This document shows positions 17,369 through 27,160 of a stretch of DNA of 64,000 bases, in pieces. Each line of letters begins with the position of its first letter. The stretch's first letter is position 1. This DNA is from Streptomyces griseus (GTDB lineage Bacteria; Actinomycetota; Actinomycetes; Nanopelagicales; Nanopelagicaceae), in assembly GCA_945884695.1 (NCBI GenBank), contig CAMCYO010000002.1:115669-179668 (forward strand). The letters run 5' to 3'. Under the pieces are notes generated by a model. The model did not search any database. It was given only the letters and a program-made list of their open reading frames with translations, and was not told the DNA's origin. A program made the position numbers and the translations under genes.

Positions 17369-18232
17369 TTACTTGCGATCCCATATCTGGTTCTCAGTTA
17401 GATTGATATTTCCAATTTTGAACCTACGATTGAATCCAAGCCCAGATAGCACGCTGGTGACCGCCCGATCTTGCCCTGGATGCAATGTGTCGACTTCTAT
17501 GAGAATGGAATTAACTTTCCTGAGTGCATTCTTAGCACCTTTTAAAACTAGGAGTTCAAGTCCATCAACGTCAATTTTTACGTATTTTGCTTCATCTAAT
17601 TGGAAAAGCGAAATCAAGCTATCAATCGTTATTGAGAGTTGAGAACTTTCTATTGGCGCATTGAGAGGCTGGCCATCTTGACCGATATTTTTGCCCATTG
17701 AATTATGCGCACCACCCCAAGTGAAACCTTGCTGTGACATAAACATTGTTTGAACAGCGGCCGCATCAGATAAAGCTAACGGTATTACCGTCACCAATTT
17801 TGATACACGATTATTAACAATGTTACGAAGTAATATATCAAGGTTTAGAAGTGATGGTTCAATCGCATAAACTTTACAATTTCGAGCCAGCGCAGCATAA
17901 ATTGAGAATATTCCAACATTTGCTCCAACATCCATAAGAACAGATCCCTCAGGGAACTCCTCAATCCATAGGAGTGTTTCAGGTTCTTTTGAGGCGAAAG
18001 TTACGGCGCGATACTTCGTAAGCGCTGTCGGAGTTACGAAATTGAGGTTGACTCCTTTATGAAGGAGGGATGTGCTTTTACTCCAAATATGTTTTAGGAC
18101 TATATCCTGTATCAGCTGTCCCCGAAATGTTCTTGAAAAGAATAGAATTATGAAGACGATTATTTTCGAAGTTATCCCGATATAAATTCTGAGCAGTAAA
18201 GTAAGAAACCGCTTGATTGGATACTCATTCAT
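17369..18232 (-). CDS. FkbM family methyltransferase
   Basis: This 287-aa SAM-dependent methyltransferase has motif I in LMDVGANVGIFSIYAAL (about 99-115), an acidic residue after the second strand in YAIEPS, and the FkbM-typical KIDVDGLELLVLKGA and ILIEVD. A hydrophobic stretch at about 8-33 could anchor it to the membrane. FkbM enzymes in glycan loci commonly O-methylate sugars, so methylation of the surface glycan is likely. TAACCT seven bases before the ATG fits a leaderless start. It is divergent from the large glycosyltransferase-like gene. Confidence 0.82.
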   Translation of the reverse strand: MNEYPIKRFLTLLLRIYIGITSKIIVFIILFFSRTFRGQLIQDIVLKHIWSKSTSLLHKGVNLNFVTPTALTKYRAVTFASKEPETLLWIEEFPEGSVLMDVGANVGIFSIYAALARNCKVYAIEPSLLNLDILLRNIVNNRVSKLVTVIPLALSDAAAVQTMFMSQQGFTWGGAHNSMGKNIGQDGQPLNAPIESSQLSITIDSLISLFQLDEAKYVKIDVDGLELLVLKGAKNALRKVNSILIEVDTLHPGQDRAVTSVLSGLGFNRRFKIGNINLTENQIWDRK

Positions 18233-18239
18233 ACTATGC

Positions 18240-18245
18240 AGGTTA
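18240..18245 (-). promoter_or_regulatory. candidate -10 of a leaderless promoter (FkbM gene)
   Basis: TAACCT on the minus strand ends seven bases before the ATG at 18232. The divergent gap to the next plus-strand start is about 200 bases if that gene starts at 18435. Confidence 0.3.
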
Positions 18246-18434
18246 CAACACCATTCGGGCGAAACAGTTCAATTACCTCACCTCTCGATGCCCTCGAATC
18301 ATTGCGACGGTTTCTCCAGAACGGCAACCTATATGCAATCTCTCAATTTGCGTCGAAACCACTATTTTCCTAGTCATGCCCATCTAAAGAAATGCAATCT
18401 CCTTGGATTGCACCAAATTGATTCTCCATTAAAG

Positions 18435-20045
18435 ATGCCAACACGTAAATATGGTATCTTGGTGTGCGTAGTTCCTTCAAATATGAGGAAATCTATCGCA
18501 GAGAATTTTTACGAGATGAAGATGAGGCGGATCAATCTAACTTTGGACATTGGAGATACTTACTCGCATTTAATTGATATATCTAAAACTTATAAGTCGA
18601 AAGATATTTCAGCTAATACGTTCTTAAAAATTGGCAAACCTAGTCCGGAAAATTTAGAACCCTACAGATTCTATTCTGGCAGGCATAAAATGTTAAAGTT
18701 AATGGTCAAGATTGTTGTGTATTTTCCAACAATTACTATTTGTATTCTTCGCGAAATTGTGCGAATTCTAATCTATAGAGACCATCATCACCTGGACAAG
18801 GATAGTTCCGACAAAACAACAGACACAATTTTTGTATCCCATTTTACACACTTTGTGGATGCGCAAACACGGGATCAATACTTCGGGGAATTGCCATGGA
18901 GAATTAGCTCAAGATTCAAAAATGCCACGATTCTTTTATTGAATCACACAAGAAAGAAAACTAGCCAAGTAAAAGGTGCATTCAGTTCGACCGCAAATGT
19001 TAGCTATGAAGTCAATTCCAAAACGATTCCACTCAGAAAGTTATTGAAGGAAGCATATATGCAGTGGCGGATGAGTTTGGAATTTTTGGTAGATGCCGTA
19101 TTTAAAAGTGAGATTTGTCTTGATTATAGATTGTTATTAGTTGGTGCAGGGCTTGGGCAGTTTTCACGTGCTACATTTGCCGCAATTATTTTTAAAACAA
19201 ACTTAGAAAGTTTTATTAGGGTTTCCAACCCTAGGCAAGTAGTAATGACCTTAGAAGGACATTCTTATGAAATTTTGGCGGTCAAGATGATTCACACGAA
19301 ATTTCCAAACGTAAAGGTAGTTTTTTTTCAACACGCCCCCGTGGTTAAAGGTCAAGTGAGTTTGCGTGAAAATCTTTTCGAAGTTTCTCAAAACGATCTA
19401 ATCTTAACTACAGGCGAAGCTCCCCGGCAGTACTTTTTAAAGTTGAATCCCGTACTTCGAAATCAGATTAAAATTTTGGGATCACCAAAGAATTTTTCTG
19501 GGAATTTGCCAACAACTTTAACAAATTTTAGAAAAGGCGAGCAATTGAATTGTTTGTTCGCTCCCGAGAGCAGTCAAGTAGCAGTAGCCGAGATTTTCTC
19601 ACTTGCAGTTAGTTGTAGCAATGCATTACCCGAAGTGATAATAAATTTTAGATTGCACCCTGCCTACATAGGTGACAAGGCGATGGCAGATACATCACGA
19701 TTGAAGTATCCAGAAAATATGTTGTTCTCAAAACAAACATTAACAGAGGACTTAAAGGTTGCGGATTTCTGTGTATATCGTAGTTCGGCCGTGGCAATTG
19801 AAGGTTTGATTTATGGGTGCAGGCCCCTACATATTGGATCTACAATTAGCGATAATCTTGATCCTCTAGCAATTACATCCCTTGTTCATGAGAAATTTAG
19901 TGAATCTTCGACCTTAATGGAATATCTTCGTAAAGCTGCGAGTGGAAAATCTAGTGAATTGAATCCGGAAGTTTCAAGTATGAGAATGACGTATGCAGAA
20001 TATTTTGCGCCACTTAATGAAGAGACCATCCTCAGCTTAGAATAG
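18435..20045 (+). CDS. putative GT-B type surface-glycan glycosyltransferase
   Basis: From ATG 18435 this is 536 aa. The ORF track begins at 18213, but the first 74 residues overlap the FkbM gene's start and look non-coding; GTG 18462, preceded at six bases by TATGGT, is another possible start. The C-terminal half has GT-B-like features: FFQHAPVVKGQ, LTTGEAPRQYFL, INFRLHPAYIG, and VADFCVYRSSAVAIEGLIYGC, the usual donor-site pattern in capsule and surface-carbohydrate transferases. A hydrophobic segment lies near the middle of the N-terminal domain (IVVYFPTITICILREIVRIL). The exact sugar and linkage are unknown. Confidence 0.65.
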   Translation: MPTRKYGILVCVVPSNMRKSIAENFYEMKMRRINLTLDIGDTYSHLIDISKTYKSKDISANTFLKIGKPSPENLEPYRFYSGRHKMLKLMVKIVVYFPTITICILREIVRILIYRDHHHLDKDSSDKTTDTIFVSHFTHFVDAQTRDQYFGELPWRISSRFKNATILLLNHTRKKTSQVKGAFSSTANVSYEVNSKTIPLRKLLKEAYMQWRMSLEFLVDAVFKSEICLDYRLLLVGAGLGQFSRATFAAIIFKTNLESFIRVSNPRQVVMTLEGHSYEILAVKMIHTKFPNVKVVFFQHAPVVKGQVSLRENLFEVSQNDLILTTGEAPRQYFLKLNPVLRNQIKILGSPKNFSGNLPTTLTNFRKGEQLNCLFAPESSQVAVAEIFSLAVSCSNALPEVIINFRLHPAYIGDKAMADTSRLKYPENMLFSKQTLTEDLKVADFCVYRSSAVAIEGLIYGCRPLHIGSTISDNLDPLAITSLVHEKFSESSTLMEYLRKAASGKSSELNPEVSSMRMTYAEYFAPLNEETILSLE

Positions 20046-20066
20046 TTTTCTGACTAAAACGCTAAC

Positions 20067-21026
20067 TTACTCGTCACTTTGTCTAAGTTCGAGAATCCGA
20101 ATACTTGGAATTTGCTTGAAAACTAATAGAAATACGTCAGCAAGAATAGTAATTGCGAAACTGGCAGAAGTTAATCTAAATCGAAGGTTTCCCTTTTGTG
20201 AGATCATATACTGAAGAGTTCTACCAACTTGCGACCACAGGAATAGAGATTTCGAAAGTTCACTGTGAAGGGAAACAAAGTAAAGACGCCAATATGTTAA
20301 TGCTCGGAAAATGTCTGGCGAGGCTTGAATCTCAACCACGTGCTCCTGGAATGAAAATTTGCTTCCAGGATTGAATAGCAGAATTCCTTGTTTGCTGTAA
20401 GGGTAGGAAAAAATCAGATCTTCGCATATTGAATAACGAGCCTTTAGATGAGGAATATTGTAATTCGATGCAATATCTCTTCGCCAAATTGATGCACCGT
20501 TAAGCCAAGAAGTTTCTATGGGTATTGATGAACTCATATAACTATTGTTCTGGCCATTTCTTTGAACTCCACCAAGCTTGTTTTCATTAATCCCAAAAAA
20601 ACGAGTAAATATACGCCGTGTCGAACTGTGATTGTTTTCGGGGAGGTCATTTGTGGCAAGCCCTACTCCTAGTATCTGTTCAGGGTTTGCATGGTTGGAG
20701 ACAGTCTCGAAGATGTTATGTATCGCATTCCTCCCTAAGAGAATATCGTCATCAAAAAATGCGACCCAATCAAGTTCGGCTGCAAGTAATTTGACCCCTT
20801 CAATCTTCTGTCTTATTTGACCCCTATCTTCCATGTGTTTGTGAGTAATTGGTAGTAACAACTCAAAATTTCGCAGCACTTCATCAATTGAATCTCCCGA
20901 AGAAATTATGATCACCTGTTTGGGCTTGAGACTGGAATGCAAAACTGAATCAAGCATTTGATTCAGTTGGTGGGGTCGATTTCGAGTACTTACTAGGATG
21001 CCATAATTTTGGCTCATAGGATGCAT
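20067..21026 (-). CDS. glycosyltransferase family 2 protein
   Basis: This 319-aa protein has a GT-A domain: NYGILVSTRNRPHQL at the N-terminus, and the metal-binding DDD in WVAFFDDDILLG (about 100). A later ETSWLNGASIWRR block fits the acceptor site. A hydrophobic stretch near the C-terminus (FAITILADVFLLVF) suggests membrane association. ATG 21017 (MSQNYG) is an alternative start. It faces the preceding plus-strand gene with 21 bases between stops. It adds one sugar to a lipid-linked glycan; specificity is unknown. Confidence 0.8.
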   Translation of the reverse strand: MHPMSQNYGILVSTRNRPHQLNQMLDSVLHSSLKPKQVIIISSGDSIDEVLRNFELLLPITHKHMEDRGQIRQKIEGVKLLAAELDWVAFFDDDILLGRNAIHNIFETVSNHANPEQILGVGLATNDLPENNHSSTRRIFTRFFGINENKLGGVQRNGQNNSYMSSSIPIETSWLNGASIWRRDIASNYNIPHLKARYSICEDLIFSYPYSKQGILLFNPGSKFSFQEHVVEIQASPDIFRALTYWRLYFVSLHSELSKSLFLWSQVGRTLQYMISQKGNLRFRLTSASFAITILADVFLLVFKQIPSIRILELRQSDE

Positions 21027-21247
21027 TAGGAAATCTTTCAGTTATTGGGAGTTTTAGCGATTCTTACATTACTCGACTCGGACCAGATGTGTTGATAGCA
21101 GCACGCACTATTGAAACTCATTTTTTAGAGTGAATTAACTGATCGAAATATAATTAACCATCAACGGTTCGGTTAGGACACCTTTCTTATCTTCCAAGAT
21201 ATGATACCTCACACAAGAATTCCCAAGATTACCGAAAGGTTAGAACC

Positions 21248-22231
21248 ATGGCGTCGTTAGCAGGTCAAACCATATTAATCACCGGAGGCACGGGATCATT
21301 CGGCAAAGCTTTCGTTGAAAGACTTTCTAATGAAACGGGCATAAAAGAGATTATTGTCTACAGCCGTGATGAATTGAAGCAATATGAAATGCAGGCGAGC
21401 CTAAGTACAAAATCCGTACGTTTCATTCTTGGAGATGTTAGAGATTATAAGAGGCTCCTGCAAGCCACAACTGGTGTGGATGTGGTGATTCATGCAGCTG
21501 CGATGAAGCAAATCCCGGCAGCTGAAAACAATCCAATGGAGGCGATAAAAACGAATATTCTTGGTGCTGAGAATATTGTAAATTCTGCAATTGAAAACGG
21601 GGTTTCTAAAGTCATCGCCCTAAGTACAGACAAGGCAGCAAATCCTGCAAATCTTTATGGTGCCACAAAACTTTGCTCCGATAAACTAATGATAGCTGGC
21701 AACATTTTGTCCCCAAGGTCAAAAACAATCTTTTCGGTAGTTAGATACGGGAATGTCTTAGGTTCAAGGGGCAGCGTTATACCGTTTTTTATTGAGCAAG
21801 CAAAACTTGGAGTAATACCGATTACCGATGAGAGAATGTCGCGATTTTGGCTAACGATAGAAGAAGGCGTTGAATTTGTAATTAGGAGTCTTGACATAAT
21901 GAAGGGTGGAGAAATATTTGTCCCAAAAATTCCTAGTTTTAAAGTTATAGATGTCGCAAGTGTGGTAGCGCCTGGCGTACCAATCAAAATTATTGGCATT
22001 CGCCCAGGAGAGAAGTTGCACGAAATTATGATTACTGAAGATGATTCTTTTTATACAATGGAATTTGAAGATTTTTATGCGATTCTCTCACCTGAACTAT
22101 TGAATAATCGTTCCTATAAGACTGAAGGAAAAATGGTTCATGAGGGATTTAGATTCAGCAGTGATAGTAATCCAAATTGGCACACAACTAAGTCATTCTT
22201 GTCAGTATTAAAAGCAAATCGAATTCTATAA
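21248..22231 (+). CDS. UDP-N-acetylglucosamine 4,6-dehydratase (FlaA1/PseB/CapD-like)
   Basis: This 327-aa soluble extended SDR begins with TILITGGTGSFGKAFVERL and contains IHAAAMKQIPAAENNP, ALSTDKAANPANLYGATKL (the Thr/Lys active-site block) and the C-terminal GIRPGEKLHEIMI, all typical of the short FlaA1/PseB group. It is predicted to make a UDP-4-keto-6-deoxy-HexNAc. PseC/PseH-type partners are not adjacent, so the product may be converted to a fucosamine- or quinovosamine-type sugar instead of pseudaminic acid. The start is supported by AAAGG nine bases upstream. The 221-base divergent gap before it holds no other clear feature. Confidence 0.83.
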   Translation: MASLAGQTILITGGTGSFGKAFVERLSNETGIKEIIVYSRDELKQYEMQASLSTKSVRFILGDVRDYKRLLQATTGVDVVIHAAAMKQIPAAENNPMEAIKTNILGAENIVNSAIENGVSKVIALSTDKAANPANLYGATKLCSDKLMIAGNILSPRSKTIFSVVRYGNVLGSRGSVIPFFIEQAKLGVIPITDERMSRFWLTIEEGVEFVIRSLDIMKGGEIFVPKIPSFKVIDVASVVAPGVPIKIIGIRPGEKLHEIMITEDDSFYTMEFEDFYAILSPELLNNRSYKTEGKMVHEGFRFSSDSNPNWHTTKSFLSVLKANRIL

Positions 22232-22555
22232 TAATTGAGGATTAAGTAAAGTACTGATTCGTAAGAAACTCCTATTTCTTAAGAATAGATACTGCCAAGG
22301 TGCAATTATCCTTAGAATCAGGAATTCCAACTAATTCCTTTTGAGTAAAACCCCTTTTAGGTTTCTGATCCTCGGGAAAGCGACTTCAATTCTGAAAATT
22401 TGGTATTCTATAATAATGGATTTCTCGCGGTTATGCTTGACGACAAACGGAAAAAATCTTTCGGGATATCTGCGCGACTCGCCCGATAAATACTATTAAG
22501 CAAAACCTTAAAGATAGATTTCTAACGTGTCGAGATTCTCCTATACGCTTCACTT
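22232..22555 (+). other. 324-base intergenic region
   Basis: No convincing ORF, RNA gene or repeat is seen. The stretch is AT-rich. A TATAAT lies near its centre (in TTCTATAATAATGG) without a good -35. At its right end TACGCT sits six bases before the GT2 start codon, fitting a leaderless start for that gene. Confidence 0.4.
22544..22549 (+). promoter_or_regulatory. candidate -10 of a leaderless promoter (GT2 gene)
   Basis: TACGCT ends six bases before the ATG at 22556; the overlapping TATACG (22542-22547) is an alternative hexamer. No Shine-Dalgarno is present. Confidence 0.3.
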
Positions 22556-23476
22556 ATGAGGCTCGAAGGGAAATTGCATAATCAAATAACGATTATTGTT
22601 CCTGTTTCTCGTATGTCCACAAAGCTATCTAATCTAAGGCACTGGCTTCGAACTGTCGACTTTGAATCTATTGAAGTGATTTTGGTGCATGATATTCAAG
22701 ACGTCGATACCGGACGTGAACTCAAAGAAATCACTCTTAATATTCCACAAATCCAACTAATTGAAGCTCGACACGGTTCGCCAGGGATGGCAAGAAATGC
22801 TGGGCTCGATTTAGCGAAAAGTGAATGGATTGTCTTTTGGGATAGTGACGATCTTCCTGAAGTCGCAGAAGTAATTAAGATGATAGAGATTGCAACAAAT
22901 GGAAATTTCGCGGTTGCAGTTGGTGGTTTCACAGTTCAAACCTTGACATCGCCAAATTTGCATTCCTTGCATCTCATTGAGAATTCAGTATCTGGCAAAT
23001 TGTTCGAAGAGTTTGGTATGCAACCTGGTCTTTGGCGATGGGCATTTAGGAATGAAATCATTGGGAAGATTAGATTTAAGGCATTTCGTATGGCCGAAGA
23101 CCAATGTTTTCTCTTCGATTTAAATCTAGCCGGGCAGAGAATCTATGTTCACCCTAAGTCTGTCTACACGTATTTCGTCGGCGATGAACAGCAGTTAACT
23201 AATAATCCGAAGGCTCTTTCAGATTTACTGAAATCAGTACCTTACTTGATGAGGTCAATCAAAGGTTCCAATGCTAGTAAGAGTGAATTTGGTGCTCTCT
23301 TGATTACCCGGCAGGTTCTAACAGCTCTCAAACGAGGAGTTCTTTCCACTAAAATTCTGATGATAATTCAAGTTATAAAATTCTTTCCATTGATCCTTTT
23401 TTCAAAAGGAGCTTATTTTATGGCCGCGCTTAAACTTTTACTTACTAAGAGAAGTCCACTCTTCCATGAAGAGTAA
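22556..23476 (+). CDS. glycosyltransferase family 2 protein
   Basis: This 306-aa GT-A enzyme has ITIIVPVSRMSTKLSNL at the N-terminus, ARHGSPGMARNAGLDLAKSEWIVFWDSDD (DxD metal site near residue 102), and AFRMAEDQCFLFDL as the later acceptor/catalytic block. It has a hydrophobic C-terminus (KFFPLILFSKGAYFMAALKLL). It overlaps the following GT11 gene by 11 bases and probably begins an operon that runs through the epimerase to the ABC flippase. Sugar specificity cannot be read. Confidence 0.82.
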   Translation: MRLEGKLHNQITIIVPVSRMSTKLSNLRHWLRTVDFESIEVILVHDIQDVDTGRELKEITLNIPQIQLIEARHGSPGMARNAGLDLAKSEWIVFWDSDDLPEVAEVIKMIEIATNGNFAVAVGGFTVQTLTSPNLHSLHLIENSVSGKLFEEFGMQPGLWRWAFRNEIIGKIRFKAFRMAEDQCFLFDLNLAGQRIYVHPKSVYTYFVGDEQQLTNNPKALSDLLKSVPYLMRSIKGSNASKSEFGALLITRQVLTALKRGVLSTKILMIIQVIKFFPLILFSKGAYFMAALKLLLTKRSPLFHEE

Positions 23477-24422
23477 GAAATCCCGCAGAATACTGTTTTC
23501 TCTTGCCGGCGGTTTGGGAAATCAATTATTTCAATTGGCTGCTGGAATTGCGCTCAGCGAAAATCACAAGCTCTATATTGAAAGAAGTCTTGCAAATCCG
23601 CGAGAGACAAAAAATGGGACTCTGGAAGTTGAGAGATTTCTTTGGCCAGCCGAGGTTGAGTTTCTATCTGTTCGTACTAGCCCTTGGCTTGAGAAGAGAT
23701 TGGGCAATTTCTTATTACGACTTAGTTCAAAGAGCTCATCTCAAGATTCTCGTTTTGGGGTGAAGGCTTTGCAAATTAGCGCTATCTCGAAATTACTTTC
23801 TCATCTGTATTGGAACGGACTGAAAATTCAAGTGTGTCGAGGAGTCGGGTATGATCAAAATCTTGAAAGCCAGGATTCATTAACGATTGGATACTTTCAA
23901 TGCATTAATTGGGTTGAACGCAAGAATATTTATCAGATATTTCATAATCTTGCGCTGAAGAGCGAACCAACTTGGTTAACTAGCTTAAGAGCTGATTCTG
24001 CCATGGAAAAACCGCTCATATTGCATATCAGATTAGGTGACTATAAATCCGAAAAAACTTTCGGTACCCCGTCGTTGTCATATTACGAAGGTGCACTATT
24101 GGAACTTTGGGAAACCAACATGTTTCGTAAGATCTGGATTTTTTCTGATGAACCAGAATTAGCCTTGAGGAATTTACCTAAATGGGTAATTCAAAATTCG
24201 CGTGTGATTACCGAGGCACAGGACTCGCCCGCTGAAACTATTGAGGCTATGAGATTAGGTTTTGGATACGTGATTTCCAATTCAACGTTTGGTTGGTGGG
24301 GTGCGTATTTGTCTCATCATGAGAACGCACCAGTTATAGCTCCTATGCCTTGGTTCAAGTTGAAAGAAGAACCACTGGGCCTTATTCCTAATAATTGGGT
24401 CAGAAAAGAAGCATGGGAATAG
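23466..24422 (+). CDS. alpha-1,2-fucosyltransferase (GT11 family)
   Basis: This 318-aa enzyme carries the GT11 hallmark GGLGNQLFQLAAGIAL (about 14-29), the HxRxGDY motif in LHIRLGDYKSE (about 185), and the C-terminal VISNSTFGWWGAYL. GT11 enzymes transfer fucose from GDP-fucose, usually in alpha-1,2 linkage; some use other acceptors. gmd and fcl, which make GDP-fucose, lie 3-6 kb downstream, so donor supply and use are encoded together. It overlaps the upstream GT2 gene and precedes the epimerase by 10 bases. Confidence 0.87.
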   Translation: MKSKKSRRILFSLAGGLGNQLFQLAAGIALSENHKLYIERSLANPRETKNGTLEVERFLWPAEVEFLSVRTSPWLEKRLGNFLLRLSSKSSSQDSRFGVKALQISAISKLLSHLYWNGLKIQVCRGVGYDQNLESQDSLTIGYFQCINWVERKNIYQIFHNLALKSEPTWLTSLRADSAMEKPLILHIRLGDYKSEKTFGTPSLSYYEGALLELWETNMFRKIWIFSDEPELALRNLPKWVIQNSRVITEAQDSPAETIEAMRLGFGYVISNSTFGWWGAYLSHHENAPVIAPMPWFKLKEEPLGLIPNNWVRKEAWE

Positions 24423-24432
24423 TATTGGGAGC

Positions 24433-25323
24433 ATGAAGAAGGTTTTGGTCACTGGCTCCAAGGGCTTTATCGGAAGATACCTTGTTGATGCCTTGCAAGG
24501 CACGAAATATGAGATCTTTGCTTTAGATGTTAAGGACGAGAAGGCTGGTGATTCCAGCGTTGACATCTCAACCGCAGATTTGGATTCAATTTTCTTGCGC
24601 ATTAAGCCCGATGTTGTAATACATCTGGCAGCACAAGTTGATGTTACTGAGAGTTTTGTAAATCCAATTCGTGATTTGGAAATAAATGGAATTGGAACTC
24701 TTAAGGTACTTCATGCTTCCCAAACTGTTGGTTGTAATAATTTCATTTACGTTGCATCTGGCGGTGCAATTTACGACTCTGACTCACCAATGCCATTAAC
24801 TGAGAGAAGCCCTGAAAGACCAGTTTCTCCTTACGGACTTTCAAAACGGTTGGGCGAGGACTATGTAAGAGTATTAAGTGCGAAAGCGGGTACTTCCTGG
24901 ACATCTTTAGCTCTTTCTAATTGTTATGGTCAAGTTGAGGATCATCAACGGGGTGTAATTTTTCAGTTCTGGAAGGCATTATCAGAAGAGCGAGTTCCGA
25001 CTATTTATGGGCCCGACGTGACGCGTGACTTTATTCATGTGAGCGATGTAGTTGCTGCAATCCTTAAAGCGATTGAGAATCCAATTAATACAAGGGTTAA
25101 TGTTTCTTCGCAGACTGAAATTTCACTCCTAGATCTATTTAGGAAAATCGCAACAATTATAAAAAGTGAAATTGAGCCCAACATTTTGAGCTCGAAGTCA
25201 GGCGATGTGTTAAGAAGTAGTTTAAGCAACCAAAAGGCAAAGGAATTGCTTGGGTGGAAACCATTGATTAATTTGGAATCAGGTCTTGAGATTAGTCTTC
25301 CACGGGCAGGAAACGCTAAGTGA
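24433..25323 (+). CDS. NAD-dependent epimerase/dehydratase family protein
   Basis: This 296-aa extended SDR opens KKVLVTGSKGFIGRYLVDAL, has VVIHLAAQVDVTES, a catalytic Ser in YVASGGAIYD and the Tyr-Lys pair in VSPYGLSKRLGE. The C-terminal RSSLSNQKAKELLGWKP is typical of UDP-glucose 4-epimerase-like enzymes. It probably interconverts an NDP-hexose or NDP-N-acetylhexosamine for the glycan. The start is supported by TAGTAT seven bases upstream of ATG, and it is coupled to the ABC gene by a 4-base overlap. The precise substrate is unknown. Confidence 0.8.
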   Translation: MKKVLVTGSKGFIGRYLVDALQGTKYEIFALDVKDEKAGDSSVDISTADLDSIFLRIKPDVVIHLAAQVDVTESFVNPIRDLEINGIGTLKVLHASQTVGCNNFIYVASGGAIYDSDSPMPLTERSPERPVSPYGLSKRLGEDYVRVLSAKAGTSWTSLALSNCYGQVEDHQRGVIFQFWKALSEERVPTIYGPDVTRDFIHVSDVVAAILKAIENPINTRVNVSSQTEISLLDLFRKIATIIKSEIEPNILSSKSGDVLRSSLSNQKAKELLGWKPLINLESGLEISLPRAGNAK

Positions 25324-27158
25324 TTACTCGTCTGAAAAAGAGATTTAGACAAACGGTAATAGGGCGCTCAACAGCACTACTATCGCGTCAAGATCTTCGC
25401 AAAGTTATTATGATTTCATTGATTCAAGTAAGTTTGGGAATTTTGGATCTTGCTGGAGTTGCCTCCATTGGCATTCTAGGTGCTTTGGCAGTTACAGGAG
25501 TTGAAGGACAGAAGCCAGGAAATCGAGTTAATTCAGCAATTCAATTCTTTCATATTTCTGGGTACCAGTTTCAAGTCCAAGTCGCATTGCTGGGCATAGC
25601 CGCGGGAGTGTTTCTCATATCTCGAACACTTTTATCAGTTTTCTTTACTCGAAGAACTCTCTTTTTTCTTAGCCGTCGGGGTGCAGAAATTTCTTCAAAC
25701 TTAATTGCGCGACTATTAGGGCAGTCATTATTGACTATTCAAAGGAAGACAGCCCAGGAAACCCTGTACGCGGTAACTCGTGGAGTAGAGGCAATCACGT
25801 TACAAGTACTTGGCACGATTGTTGCATTGATTTCAGACATTTCTCTATTGGCGATTTTGGCGATTGGGTTATTTTTTGTAGATCCAGGAGTAGCTCTTGG
25901 CACCACTTGCTTATTTGGATTAATTGGATTTGGCCTGCACCGTTTTATGCGTACTAGAGCTTTAAACCTGGGAATCAAGAGTTCGGGGCTTGAAATTCGA
26001 AGCAACGAAAAGATAGTAGAAGTCTTAAATTCTTATCGCGAATCGGTTGTGAGGAATAGCCGAAGTTTCTATGCGAAAGAAATTCGAAAACTTAGAATTG
26101 ATTTGTCAAGCACGCTGGCAGAAAGGGCCTTCATGCCCAATGTAAGCAAATACGTTATCGACACTACGGTCGTAATTGGTGCGCTTTTATTAGGAGCTAC
26201 ACAATTCTTATTGCAAGATGCAAAGCATGCAGTGGCAACACTTTCAGTATTTCTTGCAGCAGGTGCTCGTATTGCTCCAGCTGTATTGCGGACCCAGCAA
26301 GGGCTAGTTCAAATCAAAGGGAGCTTAGGCCAAGCTGGGCCCACACTAGATCTTATTGATTCACTTCAAGAAACTGAAACCATTAATCTTGAAAGTGATT
26401 CTTTTAGCACTGACCACAGTGGGTTTTTTCCGGAAGTTAAAGTGTCGGGCGTCTCGCTCACTTACCCTGGTAAGCACATACCGTCAGTACAAAACGTAAC
26501 ACTTTCAATACCGGCTCATTCTGTGGTTGCTTTTGTTGGCCCTTCTGGAGCTGGAAAGACTTCACTAGTAGATATTATTTTAGGAGTTCTACGACCAGAT
26601 TCAGGTCAAGTTACGATTTCAGGACTACCACCGCTGGAAGCCTTTGCGAAATGGAAAGGAGCAGCGTCTTATGTCCCTCAAGACGTCATGATTGCAAATG
26701 GGACTATCAGGGAGAATGTAGGACTTGGTTTCGCTTCGGAGGTCGCGACAGATGAATTGGTTGAAAATGCTTTATTAAAAGCGCAACTTTTAGCGTTTGT
26801 GAAGCAGTTACCTAATGGATTGGATACAACTGTCGGAGAACGGGGCGCAAAAATTAGCGGAGGGCAACGTCAGAGATTAGGAATTGCTCGATCAATGTTT
26901 ACTGAGCCTCAACTTTTAGTCTTGGATGAAGCCACGAGTTCACTTGACGGGGAAACAGAGGCGAGCATCTCTGAAGCGATTCAGGGACTTAAAGGATCAG
27001 TGACTGTGCTTATGATTGCCCATAGGCTCTCAACGGTTAGAAATGCGGACATTGTTGTGTATATGGATTCTGGGAGGGTTATTGCCACCGGGACTTTTGC
27101 AGAAGTGCGGGATTCTGTTCCGGACTTTGATCGTCAAGCAAAGCTAATGGGGCTTTAG
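25320..27158 (+). CDS. ABC transporter, fused permease-ATPase (MsbA/PglK-like flippase)
   Basis: This 612-aa half-transporter has an N-terminal membrane domain of about six helices (about 25-310) and a C-terminal ATPase with Walker A in GPSGAGKTSLVD (about 405-416), signature ISGGQRQRLGIARSM, Walker B LLVLDEATSSLD and an H-loop in IAHRLSTV. It is the last gene of the GT2-GT11-epimerase run, and ABC exporters of this kind flip lipid-linked oligosaccharides across the membrane (as PglK does). No Wzx or Wzy is visible in the window, so this may be the export route for the glycan. A lipid or peptide exporter is less likely in this context. Confidence 0.82.
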   Translation: MITRLKKRFRQTVIGRSTALLSRQDLRKVIMISLIQVSLGILDLAGVASIGILGALAVTGVEGQKPGNRVNSAIQFFHISGYQFQVQVALLGIAAGVFLISRTLLSVFFTRRTLFFLSRRGAEISSNLIARLLGQSLLTIQRKTAQETLYAVTRGVEAITLQVLGTIVALISDISLLAILAIGLFFVDPGVALGTTCLFGLIGFGLHRFMRTRALNLGIKSSGLEIRSNEKIVEVLNSYRESVVRNSRSFYAKEIRKLRIDLSSTLAERAFMPNVSKYVIDTTVVIGALLLGATQFLLQDAKHAVATLSVFLAAGARIAPAVLRTQQGLVQIKGSLGQAGPTLDLIDSLQETETINLESDSFSTDHSGFFPEVKVSGVSLTYPGKHIPSVQNVTLSIPAHSVVAFVGPSGAGKTSLVDIILGVLRPDSGQVTISGLPPLEAFAKWKGAASYVPQDVMIANGTIRENVGLGFASEVATDELVENALLKAQLLAFVKQLPNGLDTTVGERGAKISGGQRQRLGIARSMFTEPQLLVLDEATSSLDGETEASISEAIQGLKGSVTVLMIAHRLSTVRNADIVVYMDSGRVIATGTFAEVRDSVPDFDRQAKLMGL

Positions 27159-27160
27159 GC

